From the NCBI GenBank assembly GCA_003661745.1, contig QMWS01000018.1, positions 1 through 9,777 on the forward strand: a stretch of 9,777 bases of DNA, read 5' to 3'. Source of the stretch: Thermoprotei archaeon. Lineage in GTDB: Archaea; Thermoproteota; Thermoprotei_A; Sulfolobales; NBVN01. This document shows, in pieces, positions 1 through 7,638 of the stretch (positions are counted from its first letter, which is position 1; each line of letters begins with the position of its first letter). A program made the translations under genes and the position numbers. The notes beneath the pieces were generated by a model. The model was given only the letters and a program-made list of their open reading frames with translations. It was not told where the DNA came from and did no database searches.

Positions 1-450
1 ACACCTAGTGAGGAATTAAGTAGGAAGTATGGAGGGACCATAGCGCTGCTTAGGTTCTTCATAGAGGATAATAGGTACTCGGTAGTTGATAGGATAGCAT
101 TTGCTCTCTCGCCCGAGTCAGCTGAGGTAGCATTACTCGAAGCTCTAAGGATTGTTAGGTCACTGATGGAGAGGTCAGTAAAGGCTAGGATCAAAACGAG
201 TGAAAGTAAGGTATATAGTGTGGTGTGCTGCGACTATGGGCTCGATGAAGGCCCTGGAATTACCGGCGAGTTCGTTGAAGCCAATAGGCCTGAGGTTAGG
301 GGAAAGAAAGGGTACTGTGTGCCATGCCCACTAATTCCCTCGGCTGAAGAGCTTGAGGAGCTGATTAACGAATTAAGGGAGGACTTGACTATCGGGAGGA
401 AGTTAGCTATACTAGCGTACGGATACCGCAAGGGAGCGACAGAGAGGTGA
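1..450 (+). CDS. csa5: Csa5 / Cas11a small subunit of type I-A Cascade (5' end outside window)
   Basis: The frame is open from the first base, so the ATG at 166 is internal and the gene starts upstream; 149 residues are visible, about the usual full length of Csa5 (near 150), so only a few are missing. Csa5-like segments are RYSVVDRIAFAL (visible residues 25-36) and the helical C-terminus GRKLAILAYGYRKG (132-145). From family knowledge, Csa5 is the small, mostly helical subunit of the archaeal Cascade, acting in the cytoplasm with Cas7, Cas5 and Cas8 in target binding. It is followed 20 nt later by cas7, its usual partner. A Cys-Cys pair (76, 77) and a CVPC motif (106-109) may form a disulfide or bind metal; this is inference. 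The assignment rests on recalled family motifs plus the neighbouring cas genes. Confidence 0.85.
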   Translation, partial: TPSEELSRKYGGTIALLRFFIEDNRYSVVDRIAFALSPESAEVALLEALRIVRSLMERSVKARIKTSESKVYSVVCCDYGLDEGPGITGEFVEANRPEVRGKKGYCVPCPLIPSAEELEELINELREDLTIGRKLAILAYGYRKGATER

Positions 451-470
451 TTTTGTCAGAGGTGGGCTAA

Positions 471-1466
471 ATGGTGTACCTCTCCCTAAGTGCGAGGATC
501 CTACTTAATGTTGAAGCGCTGAACATGGTTGAGAGCATAGGTAACTTCGTTAGGCATAGGCGAGCCCCCATAATAGTGCCGGCAAGTAAGGGCTTCGTAC
601 TTAAGTACGTGCCAGCGATTAGCGGTGAATCACTGGCTCACGCATACCAGGAAGTAGTTGCTAGGGTAGCTAGTGAGGTGGGGCTTAGTGTATGCAGTAA
701 CTGCAGGGCAGGGTACTTCATAAAGCACGCTGATGACTCAGTTCTCGAGGAGTGGGCCAAGGAAGCACAAAGGAAAGGAAGCATAGAATTTGAGAAGACC
801 GTCATCCAGCGGTGTGTAGTCGAGGATATAGGAGGGTTCCTGTACGCTGGGAGGGAGCCGGTCAAGAGAACATCTAGATTCCAGGTAGGCTACATGATAC
901 CAGCCCTAGACGCTATTACGTCAACAGCTATTGAAGCTCAATTCCACGTGAGGTACGCCAGGGTACCCGAACAACAGTCAATATACAATGTAGAGGTTGG
1001 GTCAGCAACATACGCATTCGGCTTTAACCTAGACGTAGATGGAATAGGGGTCCTGTCCTCAGGAAGTAGGGAATTAGCTGTAAGTAAGGAGGAGAGGGTA
1101 AAAAGAATAGAGGTAGCTGTTAAGGCACTGAGCGTGATGCTAGCTAGCGCATTATTCGGCGCGAAGAGAACTAGGTTCTACCCAAGCTGGAAAGTACTGA
1201 GTGCTGTAGCAGCAGTATCGGATCCAATACCAGTAACTGCTGAGCCTCCACATACTAGACAGTACGTAGCTAATACAGCAGAGAAGGTAGAGTCAGTGAA
1301 GAAGCTACTAAAAACAGGGTCACTGAAGATTGATGAGAAGGTGTGGGTAGGGTACTTCAGGTCTAAGGAGGATGACGTAGGTGAGGTAAAGGGCGCTGAG
1401 GAAGTGCGTGACGTGACAACACTAACTAGTAGGGCACTAGAAGTAATTCTAGAGTACATTAAGTAA
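471..1466 (+). CDS. cas7: Cas7 (Csa2) backbone subunit of type I-A Cascade
   Basis: 331 residues, normal for archaeal Csa2. The N-terminus carries the family signature: SLSARILLNVEALNMVES (residues 5-22), then RHRRAPIIVP (28-37), a positively charged segment, and the SGESLAHAYQ block (51-60). QRCVVEDIGGFL (113-124) and GAKRTRFYP (230-238) are further conserved Csa2 blocks. From family knowledge, Cas7 is a RAMP (ferredoxin-like) protein that polymerises along the crRNA spacer and forms the Cascade backbone. The ATG at 471 is supported by GAGGTG at 459-464, 6 nt upstream. The gene lies between csa5 and cas5, as in other I-A operons. A CSNC motif (75-78) and Cys115 may stabilise the fold. No frame damage is seen. 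Confidence 0.95.
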   Translation: MVYLSLSARILLNVEALNMVESIGNFVRHRRAPIIVPASKGFVLKYVPAISGESLAHAYQEVVARVASEVGLSVCSNCRAGYFIKHADDSVLEEWAKEAQRKGSIEFEKTVIQRCVVEDIGGFLYAGREPVKRTSRFQVGYMIPALDAITSTAIEAQFHVRYARVPEQQSIYNVEVGSATYAFGFNLDVDGIGVLSSGSRELAVSKEERVKRIEVAVKALSVMLASALFGAKRTRFYPSWKVLSAVAAVSDPIPVTAEPPHTRQYVANTAEKVESVKKLLKTGSLKIDEKVWVGYFRSKEDDVGEVKGAEEVRDVTTLTSRALEVILEYIK

Positions 1467-1496
1467 GTAAAAGTCGGAGCTAGCGGTGGCTTCAGC

Positions 1497-2297
1497 TTGA
1501 AGCTAGTCGTTATTAAAACAAAGGTTTTTTGGGGGTACAGCATAAAGTACCCAACTCAAACAGCAGCGCAGGACTCGATACCCATACCGCCACCAACGAC
1601 TGCTTTGGGGGCCTTAGCAGCTGCATACGCTAAGTACCTCAAGCTACCTGAGACCTTAAGGGCGGGAGGAAGAATATATAGCACAGCAGCTAGGCTGCTC
1701 CTAGACGGGGTAGTTAAGTACGCTACATCCGCACTCATCACCCCGGTAGCGGTGAAGCACAGCGACGTAACGAGGAATATAATGCTCATCTACCAGAGGC
1801 ACAAGGAGAGCAGGTACCACTTCGCAGCACAAGCAATGAGTAAAGTCTATGCACCTTCAGTGGATAATCAGCTTGTGCTAGCTTACGTAGTTAGGGACAG
1901 CCAAGCGGAGCTAATAAGCAAGATAGCTTGGGGAATAACCACAATAGGGTGTAAGGAAGGCTTAGTATCTGTTGGTGAGGTAGCGATATATGATATTCCG
2001 GCTACTATAGCTAGGGCAGGCACTACGGTGGAGACTCACTTCATAACACCTTCTGAGCTAGCATCATGTGAGAGATCGTGTACTGAGGTAGAGCTATGCG
2101 AGCTGAGCCCCGAAAGTTACCTAGCTGGGAGGGCATGCTCAAGAAAGAGTTATCTAGTACCGCTGAGTCCTAGAGTAAGAGACATTTTCGGAGGGTCGAT
2201 GCAAGTTAAGGTCAAGGCTGACGCGCTGCTATTGGAGCTACCGCTAACCCGCAGCATAAAGTCGGCAATATTGCTACCGAAGGAGGTGGCTGGTTAG
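1497..2297 (+). CDS. cas5a: Cas5a (type I-A Cas5) Cascade subunit
   Basis: 266 residues, as expected for archaeal Cas5. The N-terminus is typical of the family: a strand, then FWGYSIKYPTQTAAQDS (residues 11-27), then the proline-rich turn IPIPPPTTALGAL (28-40). GITTIGCKEGLVSV (146-159) resembles the internal glycine-rich segment of these RAMP proteins. Cas5 is known to cap the 5' handle of crRNA and hold the large subunit. The start is TTG at 1497: no in-frame ATG or GTG lies between the cas7 stop and this codon, and GGTGGC at 1485-1490 is a fitting ribosome binding site 6 nt upstream. The stop shares one base with the next gene's GTG. Cysteines at 152, 191, 195, 201 and 214 are numerous for a cytoplasmic protein; disulfides are plausible in this group but not shown. 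Confidence 0.92.
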   Translation: MKLVVIKTKVFWGYSIKYPTQTAAQDSIPIPPPTTALGALAAAYAKYLKLPETLRAGGRIYSTAARLLLDGVVKYATSALITPVAVKHSDVTRNIMLIYQRHKESRYHFAAQAMSKVYAPSVDNQLVLAYVVRDSQAELISKIAWGITTIGCKEGLVSVGEVAIYDIPATIARAGTTVETHFITPSELASCERSCTEVELCELSPESYLAGRACSRKSYLVPLSPRVRDIFGGSMQVKVKADALLLELPLTRSIKSAILLPKEVAG

Positions 2298-3466
2298 TGG
2301 GCTATATCGCCTCGATTCAGTTACCTCCTAAGGGCTTCATAGTACGTAGATTCATAGAGCTGTCAGTAATGTACTTAAGAGGCGTGGAGATAGTTGGTGA
2401 TAAGCTAGTTATCACAAGTTGTAGGGACCTATGCATAGAGCTAGAGAGGATACTTAGTACTCTAGGCGATAGGAACGTGTACCTAACAGGTAATGACGTC
2501 AGAGGAATAATTACTAGGATAGCTACTTTACTCGGCGTAAGCAGTGGTGGGAGAGCGCTGGCTACGGACCTGCTTAAGTCCTTAGTAGACGTAATTAAGG
2601 CGAGGGTTAGTACTGAGTGTATTACTAAGGATTTAATAGAGACGAGGTTAACCCCCATTAACCTATTTAAGTCCAATTTCTACGAGTATGGCAGGGTCTA
2701 CTTAGCTAGACCAGCTACTAGGTACGTAGGCTTAGAGAAGATCCCGGTTTTCCTACAGTTACTCGGTATGTTAGGTGCGTTGCTAGCTGATGCAGGTAGG
2801 GTTAGGAGGGACGATGAGGTTATTCATTATTACGTACTCCCACCAGAAGGCATCTCTAGCGACCTAATAGCTAGCTCAATAACTGACGTTGTTAAGAAGC
2901 ATAAAGTAGCTGTCAGGATGCTAAATAGATTTGCTAGCGCTCCTAGGGCGCTATATGTGATTAAGTTATCAGCAGAGCTAATTAAGCTAGGGTACACCAG
3001 CGATGAAGTAGTAGCTGAATTGGTGAGTATTCAGGAAGGACGCAATAGGGCAACAATAATGTCGGTGGAGCCGCTTTCTACTGAGGGATTAGTGAGCTTA
3101 ATACTACTAGCTGGTAGGTCAGGGAGAGAGCTAGCTGAGAGATTAAGTACTCTAGCTGAAGTAGCTATTGAGTCATTAAACAGTAGAGCTGAGGTCGAGC
3201 ACCGTAATGGAGACCTAATTACGAGGATGGCCAGCGATCTCATAACATACGCTAGAACCTGCTCACTCGATGCGCTATACTCTATCGCATCTACCTTAAT
3301 GAGGCTCACAGAGCAGGTCCGTAGAGCATCAACAGACGCATCTAGGTACTTAACCAACAGGATTAAGGGTAAGGGAATTAGTGAACCTGCTAATTGGTTA
3401 GCTGAGTTAGCGGAGCTAACCTCCAGACTAATGAATGTATGCCTAGCTGAGGCACCGGTGCGGTAA
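2297..3466 (+). CDS. cas8a2: Type I-A Cascade large subunit, probably Cas8a2 (Csa4)
   Basis: 389 residues, slightly longer than the roughly 350 usual for Csa4. The call rests mainly on position: it is the only large unassigned protein in an otherwise complete I-A operon, placed between cas5 and cas3'. Visible features agree: an N-terminal strand-rich half with a conserved-looking block YGRVYLARPATRYVGLEKIP (131-150) and LPPEG (181-185), then an almost wholly helical C-terminal third (about 260-389), the usual large-subunit architecture. Family members help recognise the PAM and recruit Cas3; no catalytic motif is expected and none is seen. The start is GTG at 2297, overlapping the cas5 TAG by one base, with a strong AGGAGGTGG site at 2281-2289, 7 nt upstream. 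Cas8a1 or a diverged Csa variant is the main alternative. Confidence 0.75.
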   Translation: MGYIASIQLPPKGFIVRRFIELSVMYLRGVEIVGDKLVITSCRDLCIELERILSTLGDRNVYLTGNDVRGIITRIATLLGVSSGGRALATDLLKSLVDVIKARVSTECITKDLIETRLTPINLFKSNFYEYGRVYLARPATRYVGLEKIPVFLQLLGMLGALLADAGRVRRDDEVIHYYVLPPEGISSDLIASSITDVVKKHKVAVRMLNRFASAPRALYVIKLSAELIKLGYTSDEVVAELVSIQEGRNRATIMSVEPLSTEGLVSLILLAGRSGRELAERLSTLAEVAIESLNSRAEVEHRNGDLITRMASDLITYARTCSLDALYSIASTLMRLTEQVRRASTDASRYLTNRIKGKGISEPANWLAELAELTSRLMNVCLAEAPVR

Positions 3467-3469
3467 GGT

Positions 3470-5272
3470 ATGGCTAGGATTCTAAATGAATTATTCATTG
3501 ATACAGTAGAGAAGATAGTGAAGTCCGGTGAGGTACCTATAATAATATATGAGGCACCAACAGGTTACGGCAAGACCACCTCCTCAATAAGCTTCTACTC
3601 AGTCACGAGTAGGTACGGTATAGCCTCATCACTCATACACGTACTGCCGATGAGATCCATAGCTATTGAGCTCTACTGCAAGATAGCTAATGCCTTAGGC
3701 GGGGGTGAAGCAGCTAGCAAGTACTGCGAGGAATTCGGGAGAGATGCAGCTATAGAGAGAGCACTTGCAGACCTAGACATCTCGCTAGCTGACGTAGGGT
3801 ACCAGTTTATGGACCCCATAGACTCTTCTAAATCCCCTTTCTTCCTAAAGACCTTGCTCATAACGACATTCAATAGCTTCTTCCACAACTTAGCTAGAGT
3901 GCCAGTCGGTGAATTTAGGAAGTACAGGAGGCACTACGAGGTACCTAGAGCGGCTATATTTACATCGAGCATGGTGCTTGATGAAGCCCACCTATATGGT
4001 GGAGACCCAGGCGGAGGATCAGAGACATCGGTAATCACGGCCTTCATCGTAAGCGTTAAGGCACTAGCTGAAGCACGCGTTCCGCTACTCATAGAAAGTG
4101 CTACACTACCTACCCAGCTACTCGATACCCTCAAGGAGATAATCGTAGACTCTGGCGCGACTCCTACCACCATATCGTTCAGGTATAGCAGGTGCTGTAG
4201 CTCACTACCGCATACTGTAGATAGTAGTAATTCAGTCGTATGTCACGATAAGGAGTACGTAGATAGATGCCTAAAAGTAAGGTGGGTCACAGACGTAATT
4301 AGTGACGAGGAATTAGCTCTAGTGGTTAAGGATCACGTAAGTAGAGGCGATAGTGTGCTGATAGTTAGGAACACCGTTGAGAAGGCAGTAAGTACTTACC
4401 TGAAGCTTAAGGAGGCCTTTAATAACATAGCTCTGATCCATGGAAGGTTCACTAAGAGCGATAGAGCTAAGAAGCTATCTCAATGCAGGCGAGCTGAGGT
4501 AGCAGTAGCTACGCAGGTAATTGAAGCAGGTGTTAACTTAAACTTCGATGTGCTTATAACGGACGCAGCGTCACCGTCAAGCATAGTACAGAGAGCAGGG
4601 AGAATTGCTAGGGACTGCAGGGAAGGTGAGGCATACGTATATGTGGTTAAATCGGACGGCGACAGCGTATATGATGAGGTGGTGACGAGGGAATTCACTA
4701 GGAAGCTCATCGACTTAACTAGGGATTCAAAGTATGTCATAGAGTGGAGGATTCCTTCTGAAAAGCTAGTAGATAGTAGGATCAGCTTCCTAAAGATAAT
4801 GAATGAAGTCTACGCAGGGAGAAGGCTGGTATTCGATGTGGAGAGGTACTCGGTACTTACGGAAATAATCACTAAGCCTCTAATAACGCAGGACGAGTTG
4901 AGTAAAGTAATCTACAGATACAAGAGTATCCTCTACTCTTCCGTACTTACTCCAGTATATGTCGGCAGAGAATTACCTAGTAGCATGGAAGAGCTCCTCA
5001 GCAACTCCGTACCCCTTTCACTAAACTACATTCAGAAATTTGCATCAAAGCTATTGAGAAAGTACGGTTGCGACCTAGGGGTAATTGCGCTTAAATGCAC
5101 CAACGACTTCTCCGAGTGCGGTATAATCGAATATAAGGTGAGGGCGGACATCCTGAAGGATCCGGTGAGACTATTTATGACCCGAATACTAGACAATAAT
5201 CACGTAATTTCGCCCTTAGCCTTTATAGCTAGATCTAGCGCATATAGCGCTGAAGTTGGGTTAAGGGTATGA
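3470..5272 (+). CDS. cas3': Cas3' helicase (stand-alone SF2 helicase of type I-A)
   Basis: 600 residues with the SF2 helicase motifs in order: Walker A EAPTGYGKTT (28-37), motif II DEAH (171-174) followed by LYGGD, motif III SATLP (210-214), motif V ATQVIEAGVNL (347-357) and motif VI QRAGRIAR (374-381). It is an ATP-driven DNA helicase recruited by target-bound Cascade to unwind the non-target strand. No HD nuclease domain is present; that activity is in the next gene, the split arrangement typical of type I-A. The ATG at 3470 lies 3 nt after the cas8a stop, with GGTG at 3457-3460 as ribosome binding site. A cysteine and histidine cluster between the two RecA lobes (C242, C243, C258, H259, C267) is unexplained. 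All key ATPase residues are intact. Confidence 0.95.
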   Translation: MARILNELFIDTVEKIVKSGEVPIIIYEAPTGYGKTTSSISFYSVTSRYGIASSLIHVLPMRSIAIELYCKIANALGGGEAASKYCEEFGRDAAIERALADLDISLADVGYQFMDPIDSSKSPFFLKTLLITTFNSFFHNLARVPVGEFRKYRRHYEVPRAAIFTSSMVLDEAHLYGGDPGGGSETSVITAFIVSVKALAEARVPLLIESATLPTQLLDTLKEIIVDSGATPTTISFRYSRCCSSLPHTVDSSNSVVCHDKEYVDRCLKVRWVTDVISDEELALVVKDHVSRGDSVLIVRNTVEKAVSTYLKLKEAFNNIALIHGRFTKSDRAKKLSQCRRAEVAVATQVIEAGVNLNFDVLITDAASPSSIVQRAGRIARDCREGEAYVYVVKSDGDSVYDEVVTREFTRKLIDLTRDSKYVIEWRIPSEKLVDSRISFLKIMNEVYAGRRLVFDVERYSVLTEIITKPLITQDELSKVIYRYKSILYSSVLTPVYVGRELPSSMEELLSNSVPLSLNYIQKFASKLLRKYGCDLGVIALKCTNDFSECGIIEYKVRADILKDPVRLFMTRILDNNHVISPLAFIARSSAYSAEVGLRV

Positions 5273-5275
5273 GGT

Positions 5276-6100
5276 ATGGTAGTTTACGCTTGGTGCGGTT
5301 CAAGACTTAAGGACCACCTAGTTAACACGGCAAAGGCGGTACTTAAAGTGCGTAGCTTAGATAGAATAGCTGGAGTAATTGCTTACAAATTAAGTAATTA
5401 TTGTAGTAGTGCGGAAGGCAGGATCTCAGCTAGTGAAGCACGCGAGTTAATTCTGCTTACGCTGGCACTTCATGATATAGGTAAGGCGTGTAGGAGGTAT
5501 CAGGAATCAGTCATCTTGAATGGTAGTGAATGCAAAGCTAGCTTTAGATACCACGAAGTGATTTCAGCAGCCATAGTTGCTGAGGCACTATTACCGGTTA
5601 GCCTAAGCGATCCTGTTAGAGCTGTAATTACGCTATCTGTACTTAATCACCATCACGCACTAAGGGACGTTAAAAGCGTAGCTACTACCTACTTGCCCGC
5701 CTACCATGATGTAATTAGTGAGTCAGGACCCTTCATTTATGAAGCCTCAAAACTACCTCAGGAAATCTACATTGATCTGGGATTGAGGAGTCCATTAGTA
5801 CGTAGTGTCGTTGATAGTTTAGTTAAGGTATGTAGAAAAAGCTGTAATGAAGGTAAACTAGGGGACTTCATCAGCTATCTTATAGCAGGAATCAGAGGTA
5901 GGCCTGGTGGCTACATGTTCTTGATTCGAGGGGTAAAGAGAAGTTACGGCGGAGTTACCAAGTACTTAGTGTCCGCGCTCTCAGGGCTAATTAGCATAGC
6001 GGATAACCTAAGCGCCTACTGTGAGCGGTCAGATAGACGTAACCCCTTCGTAAATAACTTACTGAATGAACTAAATGTAACTTGTGAGGCGCTGTTATGA
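5276..6100 (+). CDS. cas3'': Cas3'' HD-family nuclease (type I-A)
   Basis: 274 residues. HD-domain metal ligands are visible in order: H14 (LKDHLVN), the HD pair H66-D67 in LALHDIGK (63-70), H93 in FRYHEVISAA, and a histidine run H125-H127 in LNHHHALRDV. These form the metal-dependent nuclease site that cuts single-stranded DNA exposed by the Cas3' helicase; in I-A systems both associate with Cascade. The ATG at 5276 is 3 nt after the cas3' stop, and GAGGT (5271-5275) abuts the start, too close for a normal ribosome binding site, so translational coupling to cas3' is likely. Its stop overlaps the cas6 start by 4 nt (ATGA). Length and metal ligands suggest an intact enzyme. Confidence 0.93.
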   Translation: MVVYAWCGSRLKDHLVNTAKAVLKVRSLDRIAGVIAYKLSNYCSSAEGRISASEARELILLTLALHDIGKACRRYQESVILNGSECKASFRYHEVISAAIVAEALLPVSLSDPVRAVITLSVLNHHHALRDVKSVATTYLPAYHDVISESGPFIYEASKLPQEIYIDLGLRSPLVRSVVDSLVKVCRKSCNEGKLGDFISYLIAGIRGRPGGYMFLIRGVKRSYGGVTKYLVSALSGLISIADNLSAYCERSDRRNPFVNNLLNELNVTCEALL

Positions 6101-7005
6101 CGACCGTAGTTGTAGCAGCCAAGTACGTAATAATACCTAGGAAGGACGTAATACTTCCCCCACTGACCTCAAAAGTGATGAAATACATTATTGAGTCATC
6201 GAATAGTAGACTAGCTAGTCTACTAAGCGCTAGGAAGTTTCTGAAGCCTTCGTCAATGAGCGTCTTATTCTTAGGTAATAAACCCCTCTACTCAGAGAGC
6301 TATTCTAGTGAAGATAGAGTACTCAATGCTAGGTGCGGAGATGCTCTCATCTGCAAATTAGCTGTCGCTACATCGGATAACGTTAGTATAGAGTGCTTTA
6401 AGGAGATTGAGGGATCGTGGAGCACACCTTACGGATATTTCAAAGTAGCCTTAAGCGAGCTAGAGATCGTACCGCTTAAGTACCTCAGTATAGGGTTAAG
6501 CAAAATATTCAAAATATTATTCATCACTCCTACAGTCCTTACTGCTAAGCATATGGTGCCTCCGCCCCTGAAGGATAAGAGTAAGAGCCTACCGGAGAGG
6601 CACAGGCTGCTGCCCCAGCCCTCATTCATTTTTTCTTACTTGCTTAAGCTCTGGAACTCTATTGCTGGGCCGGAGGAGAGGATTCCGGGACCCGGTGCTG
6701 GTGATTGGGAGGCTTATAAGTTGGGTAGGTTAGCTGATGTCACTTTGGTTGAGGTGGACTATAGGCTGAGGCCCGTTACGGTCGTTATTGGCCGCGACTC
6801 GAGAGGTAGGTTAAGGAGGGCTAGGGGCTTCACGGGCTGGGTGATTTACGAGTGCTTAAGCAGGAAGCTACTCTCAATCTACGACAGACTCCTCGCACTA
6901 GCAACGTACCTGGGAGTAGGGAGGTCGCGAGGGATAGGGCTAGGAATGATTAAGGTAACGAATTTAAAACTAGGAGGTAGCGAATCCTCGCAAAAGAAGC
7001 CTTAA
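6097..7005 (+). CDS. cas6: Cas6 family CRISPR pre-crRNA endoribonuclease
   Basis: 302 residues. The C-terminal glycine-rich loop GVGRSRGIGLGMI (273-285) and the preceding GFTGWVIYE block (244-252) are the Cas6 RAMP signatures. Cas6 cuts the CRISPR transcript within each repeat, giving the crRNA that Cascade loads. The ATG at 6097 overlaps the cas3'' stop as ATGA, and GTGAGG at 6084-6089 can serve as ribosome binding site. No histidine occurs in the first 150 residues, where the general acid of many Cas6 enzymes lies; K26 and K29 sit in that area, and some Sulfolobus Cas6 enzymes are known to lack the histidine, so loss of activity should not be assumed. Codon use appears to change over about 6600-6830 (more TTG, GGG and GTT), possibly from recombination. 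It is the last gene of the operon. Confidence 0.92.
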   Translation: MTTVVVAAKYVIIPRKDVILPPLTSKVMKYIIESSNSRLASLLSARKFLKPSSMSVLFLGNKPLYSESYSSEDRVLNARCGDALICKLAVATSDNVSIECFKEIEGSWSTPYGYFKVALSELEIVPLKYLSIGLSKIFKILFITPTVLTAKHMVPPPLKDKSKSLPERHRLLPQPSFIFSYLLKLWNSIAGPEERIPGPGAGDWEAYKLGRLADVTLVEVDYRLRPVTVVIGRDSRGRLRRARGFTGWVIYECLSRKLLSIYDRLLALATYLGVGRSRGIGLGMIKVTNLKLGGSESSQKKP

Positions 7006-7075
7006 TTACTCTCCTCCTTGTGCCCATGCTGCCTAAGCGCTATGGGGGAGGCTACGATTTAGCTCCTGATTAATG

Positions 7076-7083
7076 CTTTAAAT
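7076..7083 (+). promoter_or_regulatory. Putative TATA box upstream of the first PIN remnant
   Basis: CTTTAAAT lies about 30 bases before the TTG at 7110, the spacing expected for a leaderless or very short-leader archaeal transcript. GAGGT at 7100-7104 also sits 5 nt before that TTG. The rest of the gap from the cas6 stop (7006-7109) is pyrimidine-rich at its start and shows no other recognisable feature. Confidence 0.35.
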
Positions 7084-7109
7084 CCCCTACTATTTCTGTG
7101 AGGTAGTTG

Positions 7110-7402
7110 TTGAGGAAGGTCCGTGTCTACTTCGATACTTCGATTTTGATAAGGGCTGTTAATTCTTGGGAGGTAGGTCATGTGGAGTCCATTCGTTTTA
7201 TTGAGGATTTGTTGGGGAAGAGTTTGTGAATAGTGATGGGAGGGAGCTTAGATTCGGTATTGGGGAGGTAATAGCTACGTGCGAATGTGTTATTGGTGAG
7301 GCAATGGGATTATTCCCGGAATGTGAGGGCTGTTTAGATGATGCTACCAAAGAAGTTATAGAGGCTCGATGTCTTAGCCGTCCGGTACGGTTGCTAACGT
7401 AA
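7110..7402 (+). pseudogene. PIN-domain protein (VapC-like), frameshifted and 3'-truncated
   Basis: From the TTG at 7110 the first frame reads 39 codons and stops at TGA 7227-7229. It includes VRVYFDTSILIRAV, a PIN-domain beginning in which the Asp is the first metal ligand. A second frame takes over from GTG 7226 and runs to TAA 7400-7402; it contains ECVIGEAM, which fits the second PIN acidic motif (Glu). Loss of one base near 7227 would join the two into a continuous PIN N-terminus. The C-terminal half with the remaining acidic residues is absent and the sequence runs into the next gene's promoter region. PIN proteins of this type are ribonuclease toxins; this copy should be inactive. No antitoxin gene is seen directly before it. 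Confidence 0.65.
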
Positions 7403-7417
7403 ATTTTATAATGGATT

Positions 7418-7455
7418 CTTAAATATCGCTAACATTATACTTATACTGGAGATGG
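7418..7455 (+). promoter_or_regulatory. Putative TATA box and ribosome binding site of the vapB remnant
   Basis: CTTAAATAT at 7418-7426 is a plausible TATA element, with a second AT-rich candidate at 7403-7412. GGAGATGG at 7448-7455 is a good ribosome binding site 6 nt before the GTG at 7462. Promoter placement is inferred from spacing alone. Confidence 0.4.
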
Positions 7456-7461
7456 TTAAGC

Positions 7462-7638
7462 GTGAGTAGGGTTGTTGAAGCCGTGTATGAGAAGGGCATA
7501 TTGCGACCGCTGGAGAAGCTGGATCTGCCCGAGGGTGTTCGGGTAAGGCTGAGGATTGAGGGGATTTATGGCCTTCTAAAGGATTAGAGGATAGATCCCC
7601 AAAAGTTGAAGGATGAATTAAGGAAGTTGCATGGTTGA
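7462..7638 (+). pseudogene. vapB: VapB-like antitoxin (DUF104 / AF2212-like family) with in-frame stop
   Basis: From the GTG at 7462 the frame reads VSRVVEAVYEKGILRPLEKL and continues DLPEGVRVRLRIEG, the hallmark beginning of the small DUF104 (AF2212-like, VapB-type) archaeal antitoxins. TAG at 7585-7587 interrupts codon 42, but the same frame continues through a sensible tail, RIDPQKLKDELRKLHG, to TGA 7636-7638. A single change (for example TTG to TAG) would explain the break. The full reading is 58 codons, normal for this family, in which the N-terminus makes a small beta fold and the C-terminal tail binds the toxin. Here the truncated 41-residue product would lack the tail. The final TGA overlaps the candidate start of vapC as TTGA. 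Confidence 0.75.

Noticed and set aside
166..450. Separate 94-residue gene starting at ATG 166
   Set aside because: The same frame is open to base 1 and the upstream residues (RYSVVDRIAFAL) match Csa5, so this ATG is internal.
234..6629. Open minus-strand frames across the cas operon
   Set aside because: All lie opposite well-supported plus-strand cas genes, and their serine- and leucine-rich translations are typical antisense shadows.
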